A stretch of 61,911 nt of DNA from Rhodococcus tukisamuensis NBRC 100609 (GTDB taxonomy: Bacteria; Actinomycetota; Actinomycetes; Mycobacteriales; Mycobacteriaceae): assembly GCF_001894985.1 (NCBI RefSeq), contig NZ_BCXG01000028.1, positions 1-61,911 on the forward strand, given 5' to 3'. The position numbers were made by a program, and so were the translations under genes. The notes below the pieces were generated by a model that made no database searches, was not told the DNA's origin, and worked only from the letters and a program-made list of their open reading frames with translations. The first letter of the stretch is position 1. Each line of letters begins with the position of its first letter. Positions 6,769 to 15,591 of this stretch are shown here, in pieces.

Positions 6769-8634
6769 TCAGCTCGCCAGCTCGGATCCGTGCACCGAAC
6801 CCTCGTAGCGCCGGGTGAACGCCGTGCCGTCGTCGGTCGTGACGGTCACGTCGTAGCGGCCGTCGACCGTGGGCCAGCGGACGCTCGCTCGCCCGTCCGG
6901 TCCGACCTCGCAATCGCGCGGTTCCCCGCCGCCCTCCTGCGCCGAGATGGCGAAGGTCAGTGTCGTCGTACCGTGATTGGCCAGCTCCAGCTCCACCCAC
7001 GCGTCCGTGGGGCCGACTCCCCTCAGCGCCGCGCTGACGTGCGGATCGGCCGCGTCGCCGACCTGGGGCAGGGCGCCGGCGAAGTGACAGAGGAAGCCGT
7101 CGGCGCCGTGGACGGTGAAGTCGTAGCGACCCGCCGTGCGGGCGGCATCCCACTCGTAGGTGTCCGTGCCGTGCGGCGCCACCGTGAACGGAGTCCCCGC
7201 GAACGGCCGGTGCGCGTTGGGGAACACCGTGAAGTGGAACGCCACGCTCCCCTCGTTCGTCAGCTCGGCGCGGACCCGGCCGGTGGTGCGATCCACGACG
7301 GCGTCGGCCCAGGGCCGGTACGGCAGCCGCCGGTGCGGCCGCGTCCGCGGCTCCTGCGTCGGCACCACCTGGGACCCCGGGGCGGGCAGCGGCACCGGGG
7401 GCAGGTCCACGGCGGCATCTGCGGCCGCCATCAGCGCGTTCGTGTCCGGCAGCGCGGGGATCGAGTAGTCGGGATTGGCGAAGTCGAAGCAGCTCGTCAG
7501 GTCGCCGCAGACCGCTCGCCGCCACGCACTGATGTTGGGTTCGTGCACCCCGGTGACGAGCTCGAGGAAGCGCAGCACCGAGGTGTGGTCGAACACCTGG
7601 GAGTTCACCCAGCCGCCGCGCGACCACGGGGAGACCACCAGCAGCGGCACCCGGTTGCCGAGCCCGATCGGCTGCCCGTCGACGAACTCCTCGGGGGTCC
7701 CGGCGGCCGGGAAGGGCGGCACGACATGGTCGAAGTAGCCGTCGTTCTCGTCGTACATGAGGAGGAACGCGGTGTGCCGCCACACCTCGGGATTGGCGAA
7801 CAGCGATTGCAGGGCGGTGTCGACCCAGTGCGCCCCGTACGCGGGGCTGGCATCGGGGTGCTCGCAGAACAGGTACGGCGACACCAGCCAGGACACCGTG
7901 GGCAGCGTCCCGTCCTGGCAATGCGCGTCGAAGTCCGTCAGGTCCCATCGCGTCATCGCGTTGACGTACCGGGGGTCGTCCTCGGCGAAGCCGTGGAACT
8001 GCGGGAAGTACTCGAGGGCGTTGTCCTCGTAGTTGCCGTCCCGTTCGTCCAGGCCGGGCGTGTGGTAGACGCGCCAGGAGACGCCGGCGTCGGAGAGACG
8101 CTCGGCATACGTCGTCCAGTCGCACACCGGGGTCGTCGGTAGCGGCGTGTTGTCGATCCACGGTCCGGTCGTGCCGTCGCGACCCGGTCCCACCGTCCCG
8201 GTCCACAGGTAGAGGCGGTTGGGGCTGGTGGGGCCGGCCATGGAGCAGAAGTAGGCGTCGCCGATCGTGAACGCGTCCGCGAGTGCGTACTGGTACGGGA
8301 TGTCCTCCCGGGTGAGGTAGCCCATGGCCTGCTCGCCCTTGGCCGAGGTCCAGCGGTTCATCGCACCCCGGTTGATGGCGTCGTGGCCGCTCTCCCAGTC
8401 GTGCGGCAGGCCCTCCGCGTTCTGGGCGTTGTACCGGGTGGAGTCCATCCGGTACGGCAGGAGGAAGCCGCCGTCGGTGCGGGACCGCGCGGGCTGGCGG
8501 AAGACGCTGTCGCCGTCGGGGAAGGTCAGGGCCTGCCGGTCCTCGAAACCGCGGACGCCCCCGAGCGTGCCGAAGTAGTGGTCGAAGCTGCGGTTCTCCT
8601 GCATCAGGATCACCACGTGCCGGATGTCGTCCAT
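6769..8634 (-). CDS. Phospholipase C-like phosphoesterase without a signal peptide
   Basis: A 621-residue member of the acid phosphatase / non-haemolytic phospholipase C family. The metal-binding motif ENRSFDHYFG is at residues 13-22, with further family blocks SPNRLYLWTGT near 145 and DENDGYFDHV near 295. Two C-terminal beta domains of the bacterial PLC type lie around 425-520 and 530-610. Known PLCs carry a long Tat signal peptide; here the catalytic domain begins almost at the initiator Met, so the protein is predicted to be cytosolic. The start at 8634 was chosen because upstream codons are Arg-rich and non-coding in appearance and because it follows the HAD stop by two bases. Last gene of the transporter operon. 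Confidence 0.85.
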   Translation of the reverse strand: MDDIRHVVILMQENRSFDHYFGTLGGVRGFEDRQALTFPDGDSVFRQPARSRTDGGFLLPYRMDSTRYNAQNAEGLPHDWESGHDAINRGAMNRWTSAKGEQAMGYLTREDIPYQYALADAFTIGDAYFCSMAGPTSPNRLYLWTGTVGPGRDGTTGPWIDNTPLPTTPVCDWTTYAERLSDAGVSWRVYHTPGLDERDGNYEDNALEYFPQFHGFAEDDPRYVNAMTRWDLTDFDAHCQDGTLPTVSWLVSPYLFCEHPDASPAYGAHWVDTALQSLFANPEVWRHTAFLLMYDENDGYFDHVVPPFPAAGTPEEFVDGQPIGLGNRVPLLVVSPWSRGGWVNSQVFDHTSVLRFLELVTGVHEPNISAWRRAVCGDLTSCFDFANPDYSIPALPDTNALMAAADAAVDLPPVPLPAPGSQVVPTQEPRTRPHRRLPYRPWADAVVDRTTGRVRAELTNEGSVAFHFTVFPNAHRPFAGTPFTVAPHGTDTYEWDAARTAGRYDFTVHGADGFLCHFAGALPQVGDAADPHVSAALRGVGPTDAWVELELANHGTTTLTFAISAQEGGGEPRDCEVGPDGRASVRWPTVDGRYDVTVTTDDGTAFTRRYEGSVHGSELAS

Positions 8635-8636
8635 GC

Positions 8637-9320
8637 TCAATGCCTTTCGGCCGGGTGCAACAGGGAGGCGAGGAAGGCGACGTCGGTGCCCTCGAGCGAG
8701 TCCAGGATTGTCCGTCCCGCCGCTGCCGGTACCGCAACGGAGGGGACGACGAGTACCGCGCATCCCGCGGCCTCGGCCGCCGTCACGCCCACGGGCGTGT
8801 CCTCGACCGCGACGCACGCGCGCGGGTCCACCCCGAGGGCCGCCGCGGCCGCGAGGTACGGGTCCGGCGCCGGCTTGGAACGGGCGGTGTCCTCGACCGC
8901 GATCGTTGTGGTGAACCGCTCCGCGCCCAGCGTCTCACAAACCAGGTCGACGACGCGTCGCGGTGACGCCGTCACGATCGCTGTGGGCGTCCCTGCGCGG
9001 ACCAGGTCGTCGAGCAGCGACAGCACGCCGGGGCGGGGCACGACCTGGTCGGCGACCAGGGCCGTGAACGCCGAATCAAGTTCGCGGGCAATCGTATCCG
9101 GGTGGGGTGCGGCCGGTCCCAGGGCCCGGCACAGGTGGGCCGCGGTGTGATCGGAGGGACGCCCCAGGACATCCGGCGCGTCGGCGGGCGACAGGGGGCG
9201 TCCGATCCTCGCCGCGACCTGCTCGACCGCGTCCCACCAGAGTCGCTCGGTGTCGACCAGCGTCCCGTCCATGTCGAAGAGGACGGCGGCCAGGCCGTCG
9301 GGTCGGGTGTCTTGGCTCAT
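8637..9320 (-). CDS. HAD-superfamily phosphatase
   Basis: A 227-residue hydrolase of the beta-phosphoglucomutase-like HAD group. Motif I DMDGT is at residues 16-20, with a helical cap (about 25-95), motif II near TAIVTASP, the motif III Lys in ARSKPAPDPYL and motif IV VEDTPVG. It removes phosphate from a small phosphorylated metabolite; the substrate is unknown. An alternative ATG at 9383 would add 21 residues and create an ATGA overlap with the ATPase gene; I prefer 9320 because the family begins directly before motif I and GGAG precedes it. It lies within the transporter operon, consistent with dephosphorylation of the imported compound. Confidence 0.88.
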   Translation of the reverse strand: MSQDTRPDGLAAVLFDMDGTLVDTERLWWDAVEQVAARIGRPLSPADAPDVLGRPSDHTAAHLCRALGPAAPHPDTIARELDSAFTALVADQVVPRPGVLSLLDDLVRAGTPTAIVTASPRRVVDLVCETLGAERFTTTIAVEDTARSKPAPDPYLAAAAALGVDPRACVAVEDTPVGVTAAEAAGCAVLVVPSVAVPAAAGRTILDSLEGTDVAFLASLLHPAERH

Positions 9321-9379
9321 CGTGCGCGTCTCCGAGGTCGGGGAGTGGTTGAAACCGATTGCTGTACTGCGCTTCTGGT

Positions 9380-10501
9380 TCATCCGGCGGCTCCGCGCGG
9401 GCGGTCCACCAGGGCCGGACCGTCCGGCAGTGAGAGGGTCACGGCCGTGCCCGCGCCGAGCGCGGTGGCGGCGGCGGTGGACACGTCCGCAAGGGCCTCG
9501 CGTCCGTCGGGCAACCGCACGGTCAGACGGGTGGTGGCGCCGCGGAACGTCGCGGCGGCGATGCGGGACGTTCCGTCGTCGTCGGCCGTGACGCCGAGCG
9601 TCTCCGGGCGCACCAGCACGTCGACGTTGCGAGCCCCGCTCCCGGACCCGGTGGAGCCGGGAAGCTCCCCGTGGACGGGCAGACTGCGGCCAAGGACGTG
9701 CACCGCCCGCCCGCCGGCCTCGAGCTGTCCCGGGATCCGGCTCATCACCCCGACGAACTCGGCGACGAACGCCGTCGCGGGGCGCTCGTAGAGTTCGGTC
9801 GGCGGCGCACACTGTTCCATCTGCCCGGACCGCATGACCGCGACCCGGTCGGCCATGGAGAGCGCTTCCTCCTGGTCGTGGGTGACGAACAGCGTCGTGA
9901 TGCCCAACTGCTGTTGCAGCCGGCGGATCTCCTCCCGCAGGGTCTGCCGCACCTGCGCATCGAGGGCGGACAGCGGCTCGTCCAGCAGTAGGACGCGGGG
10001 CTGCAGCGCAAGGGCGCGCGCCAACGCAATTCGCTGCTGTTGGCCACCGGAGAGTTGGCTCGGGTACCGCGCGGAGTGTTGGGCCAGACCCACCAGTTCC
10101 AGCAGTTCCATCGCGCGGACGCGCCGGGTGGACTTGCCCGCCCCCTGCATCCGCAGACCGAACGCGACGTTGTCGACGGCGGTGAGATGCGGGAAGAGGC
10201 TGTAGGACTGGAACACCATGCCCACGTCCCGCCGGTGCGCGGGGATGTTCGTGATGTCCTTGCCGTCCATGAGCACCATGCCCGCGTCGGGACGTTCGAA
10301 TCCGGCGACGGTGCGCAGAGCGGTTGTCTTGCCGCATCCGGACGGGCCGAGCATGGCAAGCAGCTCGCCCGGGTGGATCTCGAGGTCCAGCCCGTCCAAT
10401 GCGGTGGTGGCACCGAAGGTTCGGCGTAGTCCGCGGAATTCCACGGTGGAACCGGCCCCCGCCGTGGTGGCGGGCGTCGGATCGGTCAGTAACGCGGTCA
10501 T
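9380..10501 (-). CDS. ABC transporter ATP-binding protein, spermidine/phosphonate type
   Basis: A 373-residue ATPase. Walker A GPSGCGKT is at residues 52-59, with a Q-loop in VFQSYSLFPH, signature LSGGQQQR near 151, Walker B VLLLDEP and H-loop FVTHDQ, followed by a C-terminal TOBE regulatory domain (about 285-373). The architecture matches PotA/FbpC/PhnT importers. The start overlaps the permease stop by four bases. Together with two permeases and a lipoprotein it forms a complete importer. Confidence 0.93.
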   Translation of the reverse strand: MTALLTDPTPATTAGAGSTVEFRGLRRTFGATTALDGLDLEIHPGELLAMLGPSGCGKTTALRTVAGFERPDAGMVLMDGKDITNIPAHRRDVGMVFQSYSLFPHLTAVDNVAFGLRMQGAGKSTRRVRAMELLELVGLAQHSARYPSQLSGGQQQRIALARALALQPRVLLLDEPLSALDAQVRQTLREEIRRLQQQLGITTLFVTHDQEEALSMADRVAVMRSGQMEQCAPPTELYERPATAFVAEFVGVMSRIPGQLEAGGRAVHVLGRSLPVHGELPGSTGSGSGARNVDVLVRPETLGVTADDDGTSRIAAATFRGATTRLTVRLPDGREALADVSTAAATALGAGTAVTLSLPDGPALVDRPRGAAG

Positions 10502-11331
10502 GAGGCCTCCTCGAGGCGTTTGGTGCGTCCGGCTGCGGCGACGAGCATGAGCAGCGCCCAGGTGCCGAGCAGGCCGACGATGGACACGGCCACCGACATC
10601 TGTGCCTCGGAACCGCTGACGACGACGGTCCACACGGCGAACGGCTGGTAGCCGAGGAGCGCGGCGACGGCGTACTCGCCGAGGACGAGGGCGAGGGTCA
10701 GGAAGGCGGCATTGAGCAGCGCACCGCGCAGATTCGGCAGCAGGACATGGATGAAGGTGCGCGGCCACGAGGACCCGCACGACCGCGCGGCCTCGACGAG
10801 AACCCGAAGGTCGAGCGAGGACAGGCCGGCCTCGAGCGTGCTGTAGGCAAGCGGCAGGGCCATCAGCGCGTAGGCGAGCACCAGGATCACGGGAAACTCG
10901 GGGTCCTGCAACGCAACCAGGCCGTCGAACAGCGGTGTGCCGTAGTAGCGATCCGCGCCCCACCTCAGCAGCGTGGTGATGCCGGCGCCCAGGGCGACGG
11001 CCGGGACGACCAGCGGTAGCAGGCACACCGCCTGCACGAGCGTGCGCAGACGGGGCGCGGCGATCCGCACCGCGAGCAGCGCCGGCACCAGCACGCCGAG
11101 CACCACCGCGATCGTCGCCGCGGCCACCTTCAGGGTCAACACGAGGCTGCCGGCCAGGCCCTTCGCGCCGCCGATGCCGGTGTAGGCGTCGAGACTGACC
11201 TGCTGGCCGGGCGATCCGATGCCCACGCTGAAGGCGAGCGCGCACGCGATCGGGACCACGAAGTAGAGGCCGGCGATCAGGAGCACGAGCCGTCGGCCGT
11301 GGCCGGGCCCGGTCGACGTCACGCCAGCCAT
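10498..11331 (-). CDS. ABC transporter permease (second subunit)
   Basis: A 277-residue inner-membrane protein with about six hydrophobic helices and the binding-protein-dependent transport signature EAARSCGSSWPRTFIHVLLP near residues 180-200 (an EAA loop that contacts the ATPase). It overlaps the preceding permease by 13 bases and the ATPase gene by four. It resembles PotC/PhnV-type subunits. Confidence 0.9.
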   Translation of the reverse strand: MAGVTSTGPGHGRRLVLLIAGLYFVVPIACALAFSVGIGSPGQQVSLDAYTGIGGAKGLAGSLVLTLKVAAATIAVVLGVLVPALLAVRIAAPRLRTLVQAVCLLPLVVPAVALGAGITTLLRWGADRYYGTPLFDGLVALQDPEFPVILVLAYALMALPLAYSTLEAGLSSLDLRVLVEAARSCGSSWPRTFIHVLLPNLRGALLNAAFLTLALVLGEYAVAALLGYQPFAVWTVVVSGSEAQMSVAVSIVGLLGTWALLMLVAAAGRTKRLEEAS

Positions 11332-12248
11332 CGGGCACTCCTTCGCTGCAGCGGCAGGTAGACGGCCATGACGATCGCCGCGATCAGCACCATGTCCAGG
11401 CCGAGCGCGAGGGCGATGTTGCCCTGCCCCACCAGGACGTCGCCGGACAGGCCGGCCGCGATCTGCACCGTGACCAGCTGCACGGTGCTGCCGGCGATCG
11501 CCGCCGCCGTGGCGTAGGTGCTGAATGCGGTCCCGAACAGCAGGACGAACCCGCCCAGCAACGACGGCAGCAGGATCGGCAAGGCCACGTGCCGCCAGTA
11601 CTGCACCGTGCTCGCGCGATTGTTTGCGGCCGCCTCACGCCACTGCACGCGCAGACCCTCCAACGCCGGGGTGAGGGTCAGGACCATCAACGGGACGAGG
11701 AAGTAGAGGTAGACGACGGTCAGTCCCCGCATGTCGTAGAGGCTCCAGCCGAGGTCGCCGAGGTGGAAGGCGTTGGTGAGGACGCCCGCGTTGCCGAGGG
11801 TCGCCACGAACGCGAAGGCCAGGGGCACTCCGCCGAAGTTCGCGAGCACACCGGCCGCGGCCAAGACCGCCCCGCGCAGGGCCCGGAACCGCGACGTCAC
11901 GATGGCGTGCGCGATCGGCAGGCCGACGACCGCCCCGATCGCCGCGGCCGTCGCCGAGAGCTTGATGCTGCCGATCAAGCTCGACCGGTACGGATCCTGC
12001 AGCGTCGCAGTCATGTTGGCCGTCGTCAGCCCGCCCTCGCCGGAACCCGTCGAGGTTGGGGTGAACGCGCCGATCACCATCGTGGCGACGGGTAGACCCA
12101 ACGCGACCGCCGCGAACAGCAGCAGCGGCAGGACGCCGAGCCAGCCCCCCGCCGCCGCCCGGTGGACGCGACGACGGGGGATGGACGGGGTGTCAGCGGC
12201 GGGGGCCGGGGTGCTCCGACTCCCGGCCGCGGTCATCTGGATGCTCAT
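11319..12248 (-). CDS. ABC transporter permease (first subunit)
   Basis: A 309-residue inner-membrane protein. A hydrophilic 33-residue N-terminus is followed by about six membrane helices. The EAA-loop signature REAAANNRASTVQYWRHVAL lies near 200-220. The start at 12248 makes a four-base overlap with the lipoprotein gene. It resembles PotB/PhnU-type permeases and pairs with the next permease as a heterodimer. Confidence 0.9.
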   Translation of the reverse strand: MSIQMTAAGSRSTPAPAADTPSIPRRRVHRAAAGGWLGVLPLLLFAAVALGLPVATMVIGAFTPTSTGSGEGGLTTANMTATLQDPYRSSLIGSIKLSATAAAIGAVVGLPIAHAIVTSRFRALRGAVLAAAGVLANFGGVPLAFAFVATLGNAGVLTNAFHLGDLGWSLYDMRGLTVVYLYFLVPLMVLTLTPALEGLRVQWREAAANNRASTVQYWRHVALPILLPSLLGGFVLLFGTAFSTYATAAAIAGSTVQLVTVQIAAGLSGDVLVGQGNIALALGLDMVLIAAIVMAVYLPLQRRSARWLA

Positions 12249-13393
12249 CTGGCGAGCACGCCGCCCCAGCCTTGGCCGACGACTGCCTTGGCCTGCGTCG
12301 ACTGTTCCTCCGTCGGGAAGACCGGTGCGGCGGCGTCGACCTCGGGCAGCCTGGCCGCCGCGGTGGCGTCGAGCGTCCCCGCCTGCTCCATCGCGGGCAT
12401 GAGCACCGGCCGGGCGAAGCCCTTCAGCCAGAGGTTCTGGCCCTCGGGGCTGTAGAGGAACTCCTGCCACAGTCGCGCCGCGGCCGGGTGCGGCGCCCAC
12501 TTCACGATTGCCTGCGAGTAGAACTGGGCGAACAGGCCGTCGGCCGGGATGGCGACCTGCCAGTCGACCCCCTTGTCGCGGAGCGAGGCGCTGTAGCCGG
12601 CATTGAGGTAGTCCCAGTCGACGCTGATGGGGGTCTCGCCCTTCTGGATGGTCGCGGGCGTCGACTCGACCGGGTTGAGGTTGCCGACCTCGCGGAGCTT
12701 GGCGAAGTAGTCCAGACCCGGCGCGATGTTGTCGAAGGAGCCGCCGTTGGCGAGCGCGGCCGCGTAGACGGCGGCGAATGCGGAACCGGACTGCGTGGGG
12801 TTGCCGGTCAGCGCGACCATGCCCTTGTACTGCGGATCGAGAAGCTCGGCAAAAGTCTTCGGGCACTTCACGACACGGGCATTGCAGCCGATCGAGACGT
12901 ACCCGCCCATGTCGTTGTACCACCGCGCGTCGGTGTCCTTCTGCCCCTCGGGGATGTCGTCGAACGCCTGGACGCGGTACGGCGACAGAATTTCCTGCTC
13001 GGCGGCGCTGATGCCGAAGGCGTGGCCCACGTCGAGGACGTCCGGCGACCGGTCCTGTCCCTTGCGCGAGGTCGCGGCGTTGATCTCGTCCTGACTCGAG
13101 GCCTCCGGATTCTCGACCTCGACGTCGATCCCGTACTTCGCCTCGAAGGTGTCGATGATCTCGCCGTAGTTGGCCCAGTCCCGCGGCAGGGCAATGGCGT
13201 TCAGCTTGCCCTCCTCCTTGGCGGCGGCGATGAGGCCGTCCATGCCGCCGAAGTCCTCGGCCGAGGTGGCGGTCGCGGCCGTGCCGGCGTCGCCGTCCGC
13301 CTTCGTGGTGGTCAGTCCGCAGCCGGCGAGGGCCGACAGGGCGATCGCCAGCGAGCAAGCGAGGCTCGCCCGGCGAAGGTGGTGTAGTCGCAT
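12245..13393 (-). CDS. ABC transporter substrate-binding lipoprotein
   Basis: A 382-residue extracytoplasmic binding protein. It has a signal peptide with lipobox LAGC (Cys 25), so it is expected to be anchored to the outer face of the membrane. The mature part has the two-lobe fold of the iron/spermidine/aminoethylphosphonate binding-protein cluster. The start at 13393 is supported by GGGAGA seven bases upstream; a longer frame adds six residues. First gene of the operon and behind a GntR operator. The ligand is inferred only from context: a HAD phosphatase, a phospholipase-like protein and a PhnR-like regulator suggest a phosphorus-containing amine such as 2-aminoethylphosphonate or phosphocholine. 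Confidence 0.88.
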   Translation of the reverse strand: MRLHHLRRASLACSLAIALSALAGCGLTTTKADGDAGTAATATSAEDFGGMDGLIAAAKEEGKLNAIALPRDWANYGEIIDTFEAKYGIDVEVENPEASSQDEINAATSRKGQDRSPDVLDVGHAFGISAAEQEILSPYRVQAFDDIPEGQKDTDARWYNDMGGYVSIGCNARVVKCPKTFAELLDPQYKGMVALTGNPTQSGSAFAAVYAAALANGGSFDNIAPGLDYFAKLREVGNLNPVESTPATIQKGETPISVDWDYLNAGYSASLRDKGVDWQVAIPADGLFAQFYSQAIVKWAPHPAAARLWQEFLYSPEGQNLWLKGFARPVLMPAMEQAGTLDATAAARLPEVDAAAPVFPTEEQSTQAKAVVGQGWGGVLAR

Positions 13394-13412
13394 GGTGTCT
13401 CCCGGGATCAAT

Positions 13413-13426
13413 GTTGTCTATACAAC
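13413..13426. promoter_or_regulatory. GntR/HutC-type operator in front of the transporter operon
   Basis: Palindrome GTTGTCTATACAAC contains the HutC-subfamily consensus GT-N-TA-N-AC. It lies 20 bases upstream of the binding-protein start and between it and the divergent GntR gene, which carries a ligand-binding domain of the HutC (UTRA) type. It is the probable operator of that regulator. Confidence 0.7.
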
Positions 13427-13575
13427 GTGACCTCATTTCGCCAGAGCGAGGTGGCCGCTCGGTGAACGAGTCGTAATCGAGCCGTGAAGATTCACCGGCC
13501 AGGAACCGTCGCATCCCTACGGATGTGTGCCTGTGACCAGTATGAAGAGTTCTGAGAGCTACGATCGGGACCAAG

Positions 13576-14361
13576 ATGACCGGGCCAGAAGGGAGACGAG
13601 CATTGGCTGAGTCAAGGGGCAAACGCCCCGGGGCCGAGTACGAAAAGTTGGCAGCCAAGTTGCGGGAGGCGATCACATCGGGGGAGTTCGGCTCCGGGGA
13701 CCGGCTGCCCAGCGAGGAGAGCCTCGCCGGGACGTACGGAGTCTCCCGTGGCACGGTCCGTCAGGCGCTGGCCGTCCTGCGCGCGAACGGGTTGGTCACC
13801 TCACGGCGTGGCACCCGCCGCGTCATCCTCGGGACGGCGCGCACGCAGAGCTTCTTCGAACTGCTCAGCTTCAGCGGCTGGGCGCACTCGATCGGCGAGG
13901 ATCCCGGAAGCCGAACGGTCGCCGTAGAGCACCGGGTCGCCCTGCCGCTCGAGTGCGAGCAGCTCCAGCTCGCATCGGGATCGCGGATCTACCAGGTGGT
14001 GCGGCTGCGGACTCTCTCCCGCGTCCCCGTCATGCTCGAGCGCGCGATCTACCCGGAGCAGATCGGAAAACTGGTCGCGGACCTGCCGCCGGAGGCCACC
14101 TCGCACGCGTCCCCCCTGCTGGACGCGGGCGTCGTGTTCGCCGATGCCGATCACACCGTCGACCTCGTCGAGGCGGATGGGGACGACGCCCGTCACCTGG
14201 GGTGCGTCGAGGGCTCGCCTCTGCTGCGCGAACGCAGGCGCGTCACCGACCCGGCCAGCACCCCGCTGCTGTGGTCCGACGACCGCTTCCTCCCCGGCAC
14301 GGTCTCGTTCACCGTGCACAACTCGGTGGCCAGCACGGCCCTGTCTCGTCGCCGTGGCTAG
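13576..14361 (+). CDS. GntR-family regulator with UTRA domain (PhnR/HutC-like)
   Basis: A 261-residue repressor. The N-terminal winged helix (about residues 20-88) contains SGDRLPSEESLAGTYGVSRGTVRQAL. The C-terminal UTRA effector domain (about 105-250) senses a small molecule. It is divergent from the transporter operon, with a HutC-type palindrome between them, so it probably controls that operon. Its last eight bases overlap the next gene, suggesting that the two are coordinately made. A TTG start at 13603 is also possible. Confidence 0.88.
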   Translation: MTGPEGRRALAESRGKRPGAEYEKLAAKLREAITSGEFGSGDRLPSEESLAGTYGVSRGTVRQALAVLRANGLVTSRRGTRRVILGTARTQSFFELLSFSGWAHSIGEDPGSRTVAVEHRVALPLECEQLQLASGSRIYQVVRLRTLSRVPVMLERAIYPEQIGKLVADLPPEATSHASPLLDAGVVFADADHTVDLVEADGDDARHLGCVEGSPLLRERRRVTDPASTPLLWSDDRFLPGTVSFTVHNSVASTALSRRRG

Positions 14362-15487
14362 CCCCGGTAGGCCGACGTCGCTGCCGGAGCTGCGGCTCAG
14401 TCTCCCGGCGGTCCGGCACAACGTCGGTCTCATGGCGGCGTGGTGCCGCGACCGCGGCGTCGAGCTGAGCCCGCACATCAAGACGACGATGACGCGCCCC
14501 ATCGTCGAGCGGCAGCTGCGCGCCGGCGCGTGGGGCGTCACGGTCGCCACGGTTCGCCAGGCATCCCTGGCCCTCGAATGGGGGACGCGGCGCATCCTCA
14601 TCGCCAACGAGGTGATCCATCTCCCCGACCTCGAGCAGTTGCGCGCGTGGCTGGACGCGGACCCGACACTCGAGCTCTACCTGCTGGTGGACTCGACGGC
14701 GGGCCTGAGCCTGGCGGGAACGGCCATGCGGGGCGCCGTCAATCCCCTGAGGGTCCTCGTCGACGTCGGGACGCCGGGCGGGCGAACCGGTGTCCGTGCG
14801 GTCTCGGCTGCGGTGGACCTCGCGCGGGAGTGCGAGCACACGCCGGGAATCGCCCTGGCGGGCGTCGCGGGGTACGAGGGCGTTCGCCCCAACCGGCGGG
14901 ACGCGGACGTCGTCGCGCAGGTCGACGAGCACTGCCGGGAGACGGTGGCGGCCTTCCGTGCGGTGTCGCCGTGGATCCGGGCCGAACGGCCCGTGTTCAG
15001 CATGGGCGGCTCCGCCTTCCCGGACCGGGTCGTCGACGCCATCGCGGACCTTCCAGACCGGGGCGGGCGGCTGATCCCGGTGCTGCGGTCGGGTTGCTAC
15101 GTGACGCACGACCACGGCACGTACGCGGAGGTGTCCCCGGTGCCGGGGCTGCGTGCGGCCCTGACGGTCCGGGCCGTGGTCCTGTCCGCGCCCGAACCGG
15201 GGCGGATCGTGGTCGGCGCCGGCAAGCGTGAACTGCCCTACGACGCGGGCCTGCCGGTCCTGGTGTCCGCCACCGATTCCCGGGGGGTGCCCCGTGAGGC
15301 GGCGAGGGCGACCGCGACCCAGATCTACGACCACCACCTCGTCCTCGCCGACGCCGAGGGGCTGGACGTCGGCGACGTCGTCGACCTCGGGATCTCCCAT
15401 CCCTGTTCGGCTTTCGACCGTTGGCCCGACATCACGGTGGTCGAGGACGGCCGAGCGCAGGACGTGTGGCACCCGCAGTTCCGTTGA
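14354..15487 (+). CDS. PLP-dependent alanine racemase-fold enzyme (D-serine dehydratase / D-threonine aldolase type)
   Basis: A 377-residue fold-type III PLP enzyme. The cofactor Lys is expected at K43 in SPHIKTT. The C-terminal HPC motif (His 349, Cys 351) followed by SAFDRW matches the metal-binding site of eukaryotic-type D-serine dehydratase and D-threonine aldolase. It would cleave or deaminate a beta-hydroxy D-amino acid or an analogue. GTG 14354 was chosen because it overlaps the regulator's stop (GTGGCTAG) and the preceding in-frame codons belong to the regulator in another phase. Its coupling to a phosphonate-like transporter is unusual; a beta-hydroxy aminophosphonate substrate is a speculative possibility. 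Confidence 0.8.
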   Translation: MASPGRPTSLPELRLSLPAVRHNVGLMAAWCRDRGVELSPHIKTTMTRPIVERQLRAGAWGVTVATVRQASLALEWGTRRILIANEVIHLPDLEQLRAWLDADPTLELYLLVDSTAGLSLAGTAMRGAVNPLRVLVDVGTPGGRTGVRAVSAAVDLARECEHTPGIALAGVAGYEGVRPNRRDADVVAQVDEHCRETVAAFRAVSPWIRAERPVFSMGGSAFPDRVVDAIADLPDRGGRLIPVLRSGCYVTHDHGTYAEVSPVPGLRAALTVRAVVLSAPEPGRIVVGAGKRELPYDAGLPVLVSATDSRGVPREAARATATQIYDHHLVLADAEGLDVGDVVDLGISHPCSAFDRWPDITVVEDGRAQDVWHPQFR

Positions 15488-15591
15488 GCCGAGGTGAGGC
15501 ATGCGTCTCCGGCCAGGCAGGGGTAACGGTCGGGCGGGCAAATCGGATGTATCGGTAGGTTTTCGGTCATTCGACGGAGGGGGATTCATCG

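Noticed and set aside
13413-13426. Idea that this palindrome belongs to the histidine HutC regulon
   Set aside because: It shares only the family core GT-N-TA-N-AC and lacks the GGAC-N-ATACA extension of the two hut sites; the adjacent GntR regulator is the simpler owner.
12245-13754. Very long minus-strand frame across the lipoprotein and permease genes
   Set aside because: Its upstream part is Arg-rich and out of phase with the lipoprotein gene; only the permease portion (11319-12248) is real.
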